64,000 bases of DNA from Litomosoides sigmodontis (GCA_963070105.1 OY718806.1:6717865-6781864), one strand, 5' to 3'; positions 27,929 to 41,700 are shown, numbered from the stretch's first letter. Notes: a model not told the origin generated them from the sequence alone. Program-made: numbers and translations.

Positions 27929-30900
27929 TGATGACATCAGTTGCTATGCTTAACGTTACACCAAAAATAACGCCAACACCAACGACAGCGGCAACAGCGA
28001 TGACTACAGTAACAGCTGCAGCAGCAGCAGCAGTAATTAGTGGTGCTAATAGCTTGGATAACGCAACCGCATCAAACTCATTTGATAGGGCAGCGACGGT
28101 CGCAATTATTTGCTTACTAATTGGTGCGATGATTGTTGCAACATTGGTTGGTAACTCATTGGTAATTATGGCTGTCTTGTCAGTGCGAAAACTGAAAATG
28201 CAACCTGCGAATTATTTGTTTGTTTCATTAGCTGTTGCCGATTTCTGCGTTGGTTTATTAGTAATGCCTATTGCATTAATCGATTTACTTACTGACCGTT
28301 GGATTCTTGGCGGAGTGGTACGAGTTTTTCAATTTTATTAAAAAAAATCTGGCTAGAGTACTGTAAATAATGGTTTCGTACTTCATCCGAAAGATATTCA
28401 ACTCCCAACTAAATGAAATGAATGCTGTGGGTCTTGTTGTTAGCAAATTATATCAATGATCTAACAATCATCATCATACGGATTGTTGAAAATAGGCTGG
28501 GTACCTTAAGCCTGAATGCTTTTACAGAAAATTGCGCACATTAAATGTTTGCTACGATAACATCCATCCTTTGTAAAAGGCATTCAGATTCAGGCATTCA
28601 CACGGAAATCTCACCTTTTTCAGAAAAAAATGATCCGAAGATAGCCGAATTAATGTCAATTGCAGGCGTGTAGATTTTGGACGTCAGCAGATTTAACTTT
28701 ATGCACAGCGTCCATAGTAAATTTGTGTATGATAAGTGTCGATCGCTATTGCGCTATCAGTCAACCGTTACGTTACGCTGCGCAACGTACTCGACAGAGA
28801 ATATTCTGTTATGTAATCATCGTATGGATTTTGTCACTTGTTGTCAGCATATCACCGCTCGTCATATGGCCAGCAAAAAATATTGAAGGAAAATGTCAGG
28901 TTAGTCTTTCTTCTCTCAACCGTTCATCACGTCATACAGAAACAGAAATTTACTTGTATTCAACCACAGCAAATAATGAAATTCACTATACTCTACCATC
29001 CTGCCATAATGAATTCCATAATTTAAAAGCTGTAACGAATTCTCGTAATTCATGGACATCTCGCTACTTTCTATTATCGTTGCTAATTTGTACATCACAA
29101 AAACAAATAATACTTTTTGGATAAACTACTCATCGAATTCATTTTTATGAATTATGAGAATTCATTATTATCTCTTTCACTTTACTGTGCGAGGACTGTG
29201 AAGTCTAACAGCTTCAAGTGCTCGTCGACACGCATCGACTGTTTTGTGAAGCGTCTTTTTACTCTTTTCCATTTTTCAAATTGTCGGAAAATGAGAGGAG
29301 GAATAAAAATTGAACAAGGAAATATCGCATTTTCAAACAAAAATTCTTGTATGAAGTGAAATGTTTGTTTCCTTGTAAAAATATTTATGGAAGCTCGGCT
29401 TCCATAAATATGCAAGAGGCTGAGGAATATATACTGGTACAAACAGAGCAGTGCTTCAAATGAAAAGTAATAGAAGTTCGAGAAAGCATCTTTCATTTAA
29501 GAGATTTTAAAATTGTTGGCGCATATTTCTTGTAATTTGATAAAGTTAAGAAAGTTTTGCATCAAATTTCAAAATGCTTTTCACTTCCCCCTGTAAACTA
29601 GCGATGCGGTGGTTATGTGGTATCAGTTCATTCCTGCGCCTAAATTAGCACACTTGATGTCCTGGACTGATGAAACACTTCGAGCAAGCTGAGAAGAAGC
29701 GGAAAGTAAACTTAGAGGAAACCATGCAATGTAGATGAACATGAATGCTGTTAAGCTGACTTAGTTTAAAAGGCTTGCTGCAAATCATGTTTCCATAAAA
29801 CTTTTTGGATTGTTCCAGACAATTTCTCATCTCGTGGCTCAAGTATTCTGTCGATAGCTAGCTTCACTTTTTACTTTAAGACTATCTTTATGCTCACCGT
29901 GTTCAAATCATTTTACAAAGAAAGTGTGCGAACAACATATTACTAGGATTAATGTCGTAAAGGAGATGCTTATAATATGGCACAGAGATGTAATTAATAT
30001 AAATACAAATTTTATTTCAAGTCAAAATTCTATTTACATATGAAACGCATCTTTAAACCACCGTATAGGTCTAAATTTATAATTTAAAAGAACTTCATGG
30101 GCTTCACCTCAATTTAAAAATCACTCACTACTAAAACAATCAACAATAATCGTTTCATCTTTTTTTATAACATTTTGCTAATTCAGCTTTAAACATCGCT
30201 AAAGGAGAAATAAGCTTGAATTTAACAAATGACCGATGTACAACGTCAATGTAGTTGAACAGTCAATTAATAAAGCACACACATAAACAAAAAGTTTCAT
30301 TAAATATTTGGTATTATAGCATTACATACTACATTCATCAGAAAGAAGGTAAGAAGTTAGTTTAAATATTAATTATATAATTTCTGTAGCAATAAGGCTT
30401 CACAGTCCAGCTATCAAAGATACACAGCAGTTGTTATAGAGTTATTATGTAGAATGGTACCACAATAAATGTGCTCCTCCAATTTCCAGGTTAATCAAAA
30501 TCCAGTTTATCAGATCTACGCCACTATAATCGCATTTTATGGTCCAACATGTATCATGGTAATATTATATGCAAAAATGTGGTTGGCTGCTAAACGATTA
30601 GCTGAACGTGACCGTATGCTGACAATTGAAACAAATGGAAGTATTAATGATGATAACCTTGCCGAGTCACATTGCCCAGTTAGCTTAAGTGACCCGTCAA
30701 ATGGAAGTAATCGTCAACATTATTATCATTATCATCGTTCCCCAGCTGTTTTACAAAAGATACCAATGGTAGAGTTTTCCAAGTTGCAACTACTCCTTTC
30801 ATCCTTTTGCTAAAACACATAAAAGTGGTTCAGCAAAACAACAGATCTCAAGCTTCCAATAAGGCTGTTTCAAAGTTTTCAGCTTCAATTAACTTGCATT

Positions 30901-32049
30901 TATCTGTTTCGTTGGATTCTAAAAATGAATGAGTTACGAAAAACGCGAGATCATCAATTTCCTTGAATAGAAAGGAAATAGTGAATTGCAGTGGATATAC
31001 TTCACATCATTGATTTAATTAAGGAATTTCAATTAACTTAGTGTCTTTCACAATATATCATCAATGATTGATCTTAAGGAATATAGTGCTCATTTCCTGT
31101 ACTTCTGGCCATTATTTTTGATTGTAAACAATAACCAGGGAACTGATCAATAATGTAAAGCAGAAGCAAACTCTCAAGTCATTCATTACACGGTCGTCGC
31201 GCAGCGCTTAACATTACGACTAATTTTGTAGGTGAAAGAAAAAAGTGAAGGAAAAGCACGTAAGACGCTCGGTATAATGATGAGCGTTTTTGTGATATGT
31301 TGGTTACCATTCTTTCTATTGGCACTCCTGAAACCCCAGGGACTATTGCCGCCATGTTGGTTGGATCATCTAGCACTTTGGCTCGGTTATTCAAACAGGT
31401 TCGCCTGCTGCTGTTTCATCTTTCATTGATAATTCATGGAGTAAAAGAAACTGCCTTCCCAGTTCTAACTAGTGAGCCTGAAACTCGTCTGCCAATTGTA
31501 ATTACCCCATACAAGAAGGAGGGAGGAGCCCTAGACATACTTGAAACTGAGATATAACAAATGGAACTATCTAGTGATTTTAAATCGAGATTGGAAAACA
31601 TTTCAGCCTAATGAATCCGCTAATTTATTGCAAACATAATCGTGAGTTTCGTGTGCCCATTCGAGAAATGCTCTATTGCCGTTTTCGTACTCTGCATTCC
31701 GTAATACGGAAAGAAAGTTTTACCAGCAAATACGGTCCGTCAAGGTAACAATAGTAATTTTTATTTAAAGGGAACTAAAAATTTTATTTAAATTGCTAGC
31801 TCCCGAACGCACCTTCTACCTTCAGAAGCCACAACTAACAAAAGTTTTGGAAAAAAAAAACCATTCGTCATGGAGCAGCCTTACCACTGAATACTCCGAT
31901 CATTGTTTATTTAACTAGGACCTATACTACACAACAACAGATTTAGAAAGTTTGTTTCTACTCTAGTAAGCATCGATTTAAAAAATTATATTTTCAGATC
32001 TGGAGCAATACAAAGCACACCGACGATACTGAAGTCATCTCCCATTTGA
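27928..32049 (+). CDS. Biogenic-amine-type GPCR (class A), complete
   Basis: Six exons: 27928..28317, 28666..28899, 30490..30768, 31232..31398, 31607..31744 and 31998..32049. Phases agree throughout and give 419 residues, a seven-helix plasma-membrane receptor. Seen landmarks: N76 in TM1 (GNSLVI), D105 in TM2 (LAVAD), C132 and D139 in TM3, D156-R157-Y158, C207 in loop 2, P227 in TM5, C324-W325-L-P-F-F329 in TM6, W351 and Y354 in TM7, and N360-P-L-I-Y364. D3.32 with W6.48, F6.51, F6.52 and Y7.43 is the amine-receptor pocket. The N-terminus is Thr/Ala-rich with NVT and NAT glycosylation sites; loop 3 is short (about 70 residues). The catechol-binding TM5 serines are absent (A219, T220, A223), so dopamine or octopamine is not assured. 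I cannot assign the ligand or a one-to-one C. elegans orthologue; an orphan dopamine-receptor-like (DOP-5/6-type) relative is a guess. Confidence 0.93.
29381..29411. repeat. Perfect 14-bp hairpin in GPCR intron 2
   Basis: Arm atatttatggaagc (29381..29394), loop tcg, arm gcttccataaatat (29398..29411), with no mismatch. It lies in the 1.6 kb second intron of the receptor gene. Confidence 0.95.
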
Positions 32050-33170
32050 AAAAAAAACAATATATTGCGATCATCAGTAAACTAAAATTTTGAGAATTTA
32101 GCTACTGTGTGGATACACAATAACTAAATTTTAAGTAATTACGTACATTCCAGCTATGCAAATTCTTTTTCTTAACTGTAATGGAGTAACTGTAATAGAG
32201 TCACTTCTATGCCATCATGCCATATGCTAGGATGATTTTGAATCCGATCTCAGCGTATATTTTTCCAGCGATTATTTATTATCGTTGTTTTTCTGAACGA
32301 AAAAATATTAATCCATTTCATTAAAAAAACCATGCTTTCACATGGAATTCTATGAAGAATGAAGCAGTTAAATAGGAAGTTATTTCGAACTAGACGTTCC
32401 TATGCTGTTAGAACAGCAAAAAACAAAACAACAATAAAGTGTACTACAGCGGGTGTCCCAGAAATCTCATAATTTTCACTGTTAAATAGAAAGCCATATA
32501 ACCACAGATTATTCTTAAAAATTGAATCACAATAAGCCAAAGAAAGTAGGAAATGGATTAATTTTTCTTGATTAACAATGACGGCCCGCCAAAATTTTCC
32601 TAAAAAATTTCGAATTTCTTGAAAGTTTCTAACGGGATTCTGCAAAACGCTTGAAATCATAGCAAATAGACTCAGGAAACTAGAACAGAAATGATTCGAC
32701 TAAACTTATTCACAGAATGAAAAGCCATCGTTTGTTTATTTGTAACCTATGTACTTGTCAACAGATTAAGGAATATTAGCAACGCTAATAATGAGCGTGA
32801 AAAATGTGAGGCAAAAATGTTCGCTTTCATATAATTGAATTATATGATTTCGACGACTAAATGCAACCAACACTTTAATCATTCTTCAAATAGTATTTAA
32901 AAACGAATATGTTTTTTCAGTTATTTTGTAAATAAAACGTCACTGTAAATTCATTCCCAGAGATCAGATAATACAGAATTATAATCAAGAAATCAATAAA
33001 CCAGCGAAGCTTCTTGCAAATAACACGACTCCATTCCGTAATTGCAAAAAACACTGCTAATGTTACTCAACAGCTTGAAATTACAAATTGCTTGAAAGTA
33101 TGGCTCATTTTAAATCGAAATCCATGCGAACATTAAAAATCAGCAATGAACTCCTTTTCTGTTAACATAT
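32050..33170. other. Convergent intergenic / 3' UTR region
   Basis: Lies between the stop codons of the GPCR (plus) and immt-1 (minus). It holds a candidate plus-strand AATAAA at 32433..32438. No other gene seen. Confidence 0.5.
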
Positions 33171-36100
33171 TCAATAAAAAGATGAATAACTATTCACAGC
33201 AGCATGTGCAACAAGCAATTCGGCAATGAAACGTGCTTCAAGATGTGCCCGTGCATCGTTTATCCAGTCACGTGCTACAAATCTTGCTGGACCGGTCAGA
33301 AGTTGTAAAACCCGCACAGCCGAATTCAGATCCCCTTCCACAACAAAACTTTTTGCTCTTGATAGTATTTCATATGAATCCAATGTCATCGGATCAAATT
33401 TGCCCTGTAATGTACACAGAATCTAACAATAAACTAGTTATCTGTAGTATAACTGAAAATGCAAGACATTAATTTCATCCCTTCTTATGTAATAGGAAAA
33501 ATAGCTTGGCCGCTACATCAGTAAGCAAGGAACAAAAAAATTTGTCCCAAGACCAGACTTCGAGAACTAACGTCCTTACCAATTTTGGAAATTTCCCAGG
33601 AGGATCGAAAGACAACGCACTCTGCAAATAAGATAAAGCATATTGGAACACCCCAACATTGTTTTCATCCATTTTTGCCACTCTGCGACAAGTTTTGTAT
33701 AGCTGAAAGAATGAGTGTAAGAAAAGTACTGATGTAAAAAATGCACAGACATGAGGTGTGAATTAACTGCATATTCTAAACAACCACCTTATTGAACCTC
33801 GTCTTTAAATCCTCTTCAGTATATACACCATTATATATTGTTTGATCTGGAAGTGCGCTAACCAAACAAGCCACAAATTCATCATTAGTGTCAGCTTCTC
33901 GAATCATTTGAAGCTGCAAAGTATTTTTCTGTGAAGGTTTGCAAAAACAGCTCTAAATGAGCCATATTAGAAAGAAAGAAGTGAGAAGAATTATTTATTA
34001 CTTCTGCTGCCAGTGGTTTACGGCGGCCATTGTCATCAGCACCACTTCTCTGTCCATTTATGACAGAATCAATCAAATTATGAGATGTTATCCACATTTG
34101 CTTAGCGCGGCGATTTTCGATATCCTTTAAAAAATTTGTAAATGGGTAAAACATTTACAAATTAAACGTAAAAAAATACTTTTAGCAATTTTGAAAAGAT
34201 CTGCAATTCATCCTGTTTTGGATGCATATTAATCACAGAGAAGGTCTCACTGATAATAAATAGACTTAAAGCACAGTGTGAAACACGTTTCAGAACCTGG
34301 GAGTAAACCAGAACATGACGAGCAGTGATTATTAACCAATTAAAATTAAACGAACACTAATAAGTTAATCAGCGAATCGTGGGTGATTAGTGAATAGTTG
34401 CGAAATTAAACACAGTTACCGTGTTAAAGGTGAAGTTAATACTGAGCCGTCTTTCATTCACTACACAAATAGTTTCATAATCCTTCTAGAGAATCAATTT
34501 ACCGCCATAAATGAGTTATTATTCCCTTCCTATTATAAAAAAATTTCTTGTAATTTTCAGAAAAAATACACCTGTAAAGTTCGTGACTTCAAAGCAGTTT
34601 CGATACCCTCTAGTTTACCTTGCGCAGCCGCTAACTCTTTGCTCAGTTGAGAACGCTCTTCGACAACTGCCTCTTCAATCTAAAGATCAAAATGAAACTT
34701 ACCTAGAAATAATAAAAAATGACGATGCAAAAAAATAGATTACAATCATCAATGACCATTTCAACAACTAAAAGTCATTCTTCTTTCACTAGTTCTTAAA
34801 ATTATCAAGCTTTCTCAAGAGATAACCTTCTGTTTCTCTTCAATTTCAAAAAGACTTCTTTGCACACGCACAACTTCTTCAATATGTTCCGAATGAGCAG
34901 CGGCTGCTCTTTGTAGCTTTTCTTCCAGCTCAGCTTCCCAAAGTTTTTTTTGTGTGGAGAGCTGAAATTTACACGCTACACAAACGATAACCGAAACCTA
35001 TAAATATCATAAATTAACAATCTGAATTTGCACCATTTTCTCAGTTTCGAGCTGCATCTCTTCACGAAGTGTTTGCACCTTTAAATTTATTTCCTCCTCG
35101 GCTAGTTTACTTTGAGATTTCTTTTGCTCCTCTAAGGCACATGCAATATTCTGTTCTTCGCGAACCTAAAAAATAAAATCCTTATTTCTTAACCATACTT
35201 TTGTAGAAAATTAGATTTTATACACTAAAACCTCACCATTGTTTAGAAATAACGATAAAGAAAAAGGTAAAATCTGAATTTCGATCTAAACGACATCCAC
35301 AGAATATTTCAAAAACCAATGTATACAAGTCAGAAAAAAACACATACTTGCTGTTCGGCAAGCTGTTTCCTTAGTTGATCCACTTTCAAGTGTGCATGTG
35401 CAATTAATGCGTTCAATTCTTCTTCGTTTAACTTAGAATCTACAATTGATTTAAAGTGGTATAAACGTCTGAAGGTTAGTTGGTCCTGAAATTCCGCCGT
35501 AAGGAAATGACAAAATGCTTGAATTCATCATAATTTAGGTCGGTTAATATCAAAAATAATAAACCTGGTTTTTTACCATTTTTAACAGTTATTCAAAATC
35601 TCTCGAACTCCAAGAAATTAACCTTGCGCATGGATATCAACATTAGGAAGGACCGATTTCAACTCAGATGCAAACTGCTTTCGACTTTTGTCGATCAAAT
35701 CTTTGTATTCATTGAGAATACGCCCTTCACCACGAGTTTTTTTGATCATCAAATTCATTTCTTCAAGTTGTCGATCAAGTTTATGGACAGTTTCACGAGC
35801 ATTTTGTAACAAAGGATTATTGCGAGTCGGTTCATTTGCTTCGCCTTGTTCAATCACCTGCAAAATCCTTCATATTATGGTTAAAGCTTAAGAAATCCAA
35901 GAAAAGTATCCACATGAATAAAAAAACCACAACAACTGAAATAATCAACCTTTCTGACGTTATCCAAATAATTTCTCGCATCGTTCTCTTCCTTTGCATC
36001 ATTACTCGAAGCCCCATCAACTTTCTGAAGTGCAGTTGTCACTTGCGTCCAGTCTCCTTTCTAAAAAATAATCATAAAAATGTTATTCTGTACACAACCA

Positions 36101-37678
36101 AGAAACCTGTAAATCGAAATCATAACTAACTTCGCCTTCATCAATCGTTCGTTTCATCACACGCGTATGCTCATTTATAACGTCGATTGTCCTGTATTTT
36201 GCTTCCGTTGCCGACTGTACTTTTTCAATAGCGGACTGCAAAGACGCCTTCAACATCTTTTCTATAGCTGAAAATCATGACAGTAATGAAGTTTTTATCA
36301 ATTTTATTGACGTCCTCATGAGCTTGTAATATGTGAGAATGGATGAAATAACAGATGAAAGAATGTGCAAGAGTTAGTAAGACCTTGTGTACAAAAAGTA
36401 AGAAAATCAAATAAAATTGGTACTGATTCTATCAGCTGTTATATTCCATAAATACAAACTTCCGTGTTCTACTGTTTGAGATATAGGTTGTTCTTCTTCC
36501 TGGCCTCCTATTTGTTCATGGATTTTGGATGCTGGTACTGGCGATGTAGCTGTTTTCAGAAAAAAATTCGTTTTATGTCCACTCTTTTTTTCTTCGTTTT
36601 CGAAATGCCTTAAAATTAAAAAAAGGCTTCCAATCCTCCACCTAATAAATCTGAATATAAAAGAAAGCCAACAGTACATAAGGAAATAGCAAAACTCAAA
36701 AAAATTGCTAAGATGTGGAAAAGCTGTGGGTTCTGTTGACATCAAGTGAGGGCTTTATCATGGAACCTCAAGAATGCTTTTTCAGAATGCATATGCAAAC
36801 AGCATAAGTTATTTTGCAGACCAACTGCACTGGACAACAAGGAGTAAACTAAATCCTGATGAAACGAATAATTAACTATACCAATAGTATGCAGCACCTC
36901 CACCAGCAGCTGCCACCAACAGCAATATAAGGAAACTACGTCCACGTGATTTTCGGCCAGCATCGCTAGAAAGTGGAAAAAAAAGTAAGTGCATACCATT
37001 TTAAGCTGAAAATAGCTGGCAGAATAATTACAATGCTTGATGAACGCTACAGTGCATTCTAGCATAACTGCTGTCATTTTTCCCTGCTCTTCATTTAATT
37101 ATTTGTTGTTCCCTCTTAACCTTTCCTCCTGATACGTGACAGAAACTTACTGGGAAGACCCTTTGTTTCGACGCAAATTTTGCTTGGTGATCCCAGCTTC
37201 AGAAATGCGTAAAAAACGAGGACGCGAACTACCGATTCCATAAGGAACCTGACAAAGACATTGCAAAGTCCTATAAGGTGAACTACAAGTGGGATGCAAA
37301 AACCACAACGTCTGATGAAATTTATATGCCGAAAGGCCCTGAAAATAATGTGAATCAAAAATTAAATATTCGTTCTGCAAAAAATTTCACTTTATGTTTT
37401 TCCCTTGATTTGCTTCTGTTGATTCCAACTGCACCGAATTACTTTTGGTTCTTCAGGTAAAGTTGGAATCAACGGAAGTAAAAAGTGAAAAGAAAATGCA
37501 GAATGAAATTAAATGAATTATTTATCTGTCTATTCGCTGTTAAATACAAGAACATGGAGTTTTTTGTTTAGTCCATTCATCATAAGTAATTACGAATGTA
37601 ATACCCAGGCTGCAAAAAGTTATTTACTAAAAGCGATAGCAATGACATCAAACTCTTTACCTGTAGTATGCGAAACAT
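33171..37678 (-). CDS. immt-1: Mitofilin / MIC60, core MICOS subunit, complete
   Basis: MIC60 organises cristae junctions at the mitochondrial inner membrane. Fifteen exons, transcript order: 37678..37661, 37338..37151, 36965..36882, 36608..36460, 36267..36131, 36060..35950, 35857..35623, 35439..35348, 35165..35034, 34961..34827, 34679..34572, 34124..34002, 33913..33788, 33702..33580 and 33404..33171. All phases agree and give 664 residues, the usual size for the family. It starts with a basic, acid-poor presequence ([13 protein letters not shown], later PRFLRI), then one membrane helix at about 80..96 with a Gly/Ala-rich face ([12 protein letters not shown]). A long charged coiled coil follows ([33 protein letters not shown]). 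The C-terminal mitofilin domain has [21 protein letters not shown] and [15 protein letters not shown]. The 18-base first coding exon was chosen because it gives an in-frame Met, phase 0 and a nearby acceptor. It is divergent from APC11. Confidence 0.94.
37385..37490. repeat. Long imperfect inverted repeat in immt-1 intron 1
   Basis: Inner arms 37413..37430 (cttctgttgattccaact) and 37461..37478 pair at 17 of 18 positions across a 30-base loop. Outer arms 37385..37393 (tttcacttt) and 37482..37490 (aaagtgaaa) pair perfectly. Confidence 0.9.
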
Positions 37679-37702
37679 AAAGGTCGGGAATAAGACAATT
37701 GC

Positions 37703-37710
37703 CTGAAATG
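37703..37710 (-). other. Probable trans-splice acceptor for immt-1
   Basis: On the minus strand catttcag ends 24 bases before the ATG at 37678..37676. This spacing suits a spliced-leader acceptor, but a 5' UTR intron is also possible. Confidence 0.45.
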
Positions 37711-38752
37711 AAACTCATGCTACATATCCAGATAAACAAACGCACAATCTAAAATATTTCCTCTTGCAGTAACTACAGAAATTCATATCCCAACAGGCGG
37801 TTAGGACACATAACTTACTACTTAATGCTTAGAATTCCGGAAACCCTAAATGTGGAAGTGCATGTGGAGAGAGACGTTTAGTTTCAGAGTGCCAATTTCA
37901 TACAGTGGACTCTGTTGTCAAGAGGTTGCGGTAGGTGGGAGGGAGTGGTGCTGGCGTGTGTTTGGGTGGTATGCTCACGTAGGTGTGTGGTTTTGTCATC
38001 TTGTGTAGGTCATTTTGTTATCTTTCACTACAGGGACCGCAAACATTCTCTATCAAAACATTAATTTTGAAAAGAAGCAAATACCGTTTGTTGTGCATGG
38101 TAAACTATGGTTTGGGAAGAGTACAGTCAATAGTTTAGATGTCAATGTTTCCGTGAATTCATTGCAACAGGCAAGCTGAAGTAGTATCCGACAGTAAAAT
38201 GTCAAAAATTCATCAGAGCGCTGAAACTACATTTAAAAATAGAACCTCAAAGGTATTACGATCTGTTGTTTCTTGCATGTTCCATTTTGTGTTAAAGTTT
38301 ACGATTAGATTACAGGAGTGTGCACTATGATAATGTGTTTGGTTAGATGTTGTGTGAACATTAGCGTTTCATGACGTAGTAGTGTATCAAAGGATATATT
38401 AGTCACGAAAATATCGTCATAACTTGAGATCTCGTATAACTTTTTAATATCTGTTGAAGAATTACGTAGGTAAGTGGTCTAAGAAAAATCGTGACGTTGG
38501 TTATTTAAGCACGGGAAATACTTTTGTCGTTAAATGCATTACTGTAAAGTCAAAAATCAAAATTAGAAATCAAGATTATTTAATACTCCCTAATAAATAA
38601 AGTAATTGTTACTTGTAACTTAGATCATGAAAGGCTTGGGAAAATACGATTAATTTTTTTCGGCGATGGTGGAATATACGATTGATTTTTTCTGCATGTG
38701 GTTGTCACATTGGAGATGACCGTGCTTGAATCTTCCTTAATTCCATTTAATC
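37711..38752. promoter_or_regulatory. Divergent upstream region of immt-1 and APC11
   Basis: About 1.04 kb between two divergent genes. The part at 37920..38020 is GT-rich on the plus strand (many gtgt/ggtgg runs), unlike its surroundings. No TATA box or known motif can be asserted. Confidence 0.4.
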
Positions 38753-41700
38753 ATGGCGCATGAAGGAAGCCGTGGAAACTTGTATGTTTTTCATATACAT
38801 TTAAAATTTTATATGATTCAAATATATTGTTTTATTGGACTGTTTTATTATCCTCACTACAGCCATAAAATACCCAGATATGTCCTCAGTGTTTTGCGCT
38901 GAAGGCTCTCTAACGGTTACCAGTTTCGACATGGTCGGACCTAAGTAATGTTTAGAACCATTAGATGTAACCTACCCAAAATATTCAGTCATATGAATTA
39001 GCTCTCATATTTATTTATTTCAAACTAGAATTCTGCTAAAAAATTTTTATATTTTACAGATTGCCAGTAGCCTATGTTCTAGACACATCAAATTCAAGTT
39101 CACAACTTTCTGAAGGAGGCGACCAGAATACTCTTTCTTCTTCTTCAAGTTCTCCGTCATTGACAGCGGCACTTCGTAATTTCGAAATAAGCAGCAGTAA
39201 TTTCGATATAGATAGTAATACAGTAAGTCGCAAAATACAGAGCAGCATCTATTGGTGGATGTAACTCTCGTCTTAAATGTTTTGGTAGAAGGTTGATGCT
39301 GTTTGCAATTAACAGATGATATCAGAAGTGAGATATCTGCGGTTTTTCCATTCGTTAAGATCATTAAGAACACCGAAATATTCATGAGTTGTATTTTGTT
39401 AGCAAGATTTTGTTAGCAAATTATTCTTCAGGCAAGGGAGCATTCGAGAGATGCTTTCATTCATTCTCAAGATGAGCCATCTGCGCATATGGAATCCTAC
39501 ATGGAATATTTGGCCTTGCTGAATCATCGCCATGGTTAATATTAGCCATTTTAATACTGTTCCTTCAAAATTTTTCGGAATTTTCGCTGTATTTGTTTAA
39601 TCTTTTATAAGACAAACGAAACCGTACTTATCGCTAATTTTTTAAATAAAGATTACAAATACAGCACTACTTCTTTAGTTAAAAACTTCAATAACAGTAA
39701 TGCTTTAAGCACAAGAACCGGTGAATGAAATCAGCGATGCAGCAGGTTCTGATGCCGCTGTAGCTACTAACGAATCTTTATCCTTATTGACAAATACTAC
39801 TAATTCTCTTTCATTTGGTACAATATCGTCAGCAAACGATGAAAACGGTGACCGTAATAGTGATGGCAGCAATCGTGTAACTGAGTCAGAGAACAATAAT
39901 AATGACATCAGTGGCAGCTCATCAACTCAAGTGAATGAATTTAGTGATGTTGTTAGTTATTGTCAGGACTTTTCATGCTATGTTAAAATGAAATATTACA
40001 GAGTAGTGATAGTAAAATCGAAGCTGTTTTAAATGTTTTATTTGTCATATACAATTTAGGAGTTGGCACTAATCAGAGATTTATACTCTCCGTCAGCAGC
40101 TGATCCAGCTAGCAGTAGCGAGCGAGGGGAAAGTACGCGTCAGTTTTCCATAAATTTTCATTTTTAGTATTTGATTCTACCATGTCAATCGTGGTACCAT
40201 CTCATCGGCTTTGCCATGCTTCAGTGATGAAAGAATTATAAACAAATTTGCCACAAAAATATCAAACGATTGTGTCCTATAGAATCTTCTTTCGACATCG
40301 TTTTAATTGGGTAAGGGGAAAACGCGCGGCATTTTTGACATGGAATGGCTCCATTAGTGCGGTGTGGAACGCAATTAAATGATTGAAAGGTACTGATGTT
40401 GCCTGCTACAACATTTTGCGTACTAAAGGTCAGAATTTCATTTGTTACATTTCAGAGAGTGAAAGTTTTGCGAACAATACGGATGAAACACCGCGAGCCG
40501 CAAACTTTCGTATGCCACATCTGCTGCGACATAACCAAAATAATAGTAATGTTGGTTTTTAAGTGATGTGATTTGATTATTATTTGTTTCAAGTCTTGCA
40601 TTTTATTAGAACTATTTCTTGTGCATCGTTCTTTGTCTCATCGTTCTCTCTTCAATTTCGAGGTTTATTTTAATTATTTAGATCTGGTATTTGATGACTT
40701 GTAATTTGCAAGTGTATGATTGTGAGTCAGTTATTTAGCGATTATGATCCGTTGTCCATTTGTTAGCTATTATGATCCATTTGTTAGCAATAGTTGCCAG
40801 TCGAATATTATAAGATTATACTTGCAGGAATCTAATTCTGTTGAGAACAATACCAGCAGTTTTCAAAACCGCACTTGTCATGATCCATCATCTGTGAGGT
40901 TGTCTCCACAGCCGTTGAAATTGCCCACATCAACTCGTTTGAAAATTACGGTGCTCAAGTGGAATGTATGTTTGCGTATCTTCATGTTTTCCTTCTTGCA
41001 TCACTATTTGAGGTCATTGAAAGATACTTATGTGCTGCTAAATATCCAACCTAATTGGGTTTCTAGCGATTTATATTATCGAGACTTAAACAATTTTGCA
41101 CTTCTCCATGTGTTCATTGATTTCATTGGATTTCTTATAGGACATGAATGTCGGAATTGGCTTAGCTTAGCATCAAATGAAATCTGTTAAAGCAAATATT
41201 TAAGTCCTTCCATGTGTTAGGTCAAAACGAAGCCATACAGAAAAACTTGTGTTCTTTGTTAAATAAATTTTAATGACACTTTCAATCGAGTGCATTTGTG
41301 GCTGGTTGAAAAATGTACAGGTGGGACTGGTCTACAGTTCTATATATACATAATTTCTATATATTTAAAGGTAGGGTGGAGAAAGACATCTTAGGATCCA
41401 GTATTTTATCAATTTTTTAGGTGGCCGCATCATGGAAATGGACGGTTGGTGATGAGACGTGTGGGATTTGTCGGATGCCATTTGAGGCTTGCTGCATTGA
41501 ATGTAAAACACCTGGTGATGAATGTCCCTTAGTATGTTTGCTTAGTTTTTTTTCCTTTAATAATAATTAACATTTTTATTCTTCACATTCGTTATCGTAA
41601 ATTTTTGCTGAATCTATGAGCAGGATGGTGTTGTTAAGTATTATCTTTTACCGATCACTCCACGTTCGCCGTGTATGTTATTTTTCAGGCGCTAGGAACA

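Noticed and set aside
28660..29124. 154-codon frame running past GPCR exon 2
   Set aside because: Only 28666..28899 is coding. The rest is intron read-through after the gttagt donor, shown by the phase-matched next exon at 30490.
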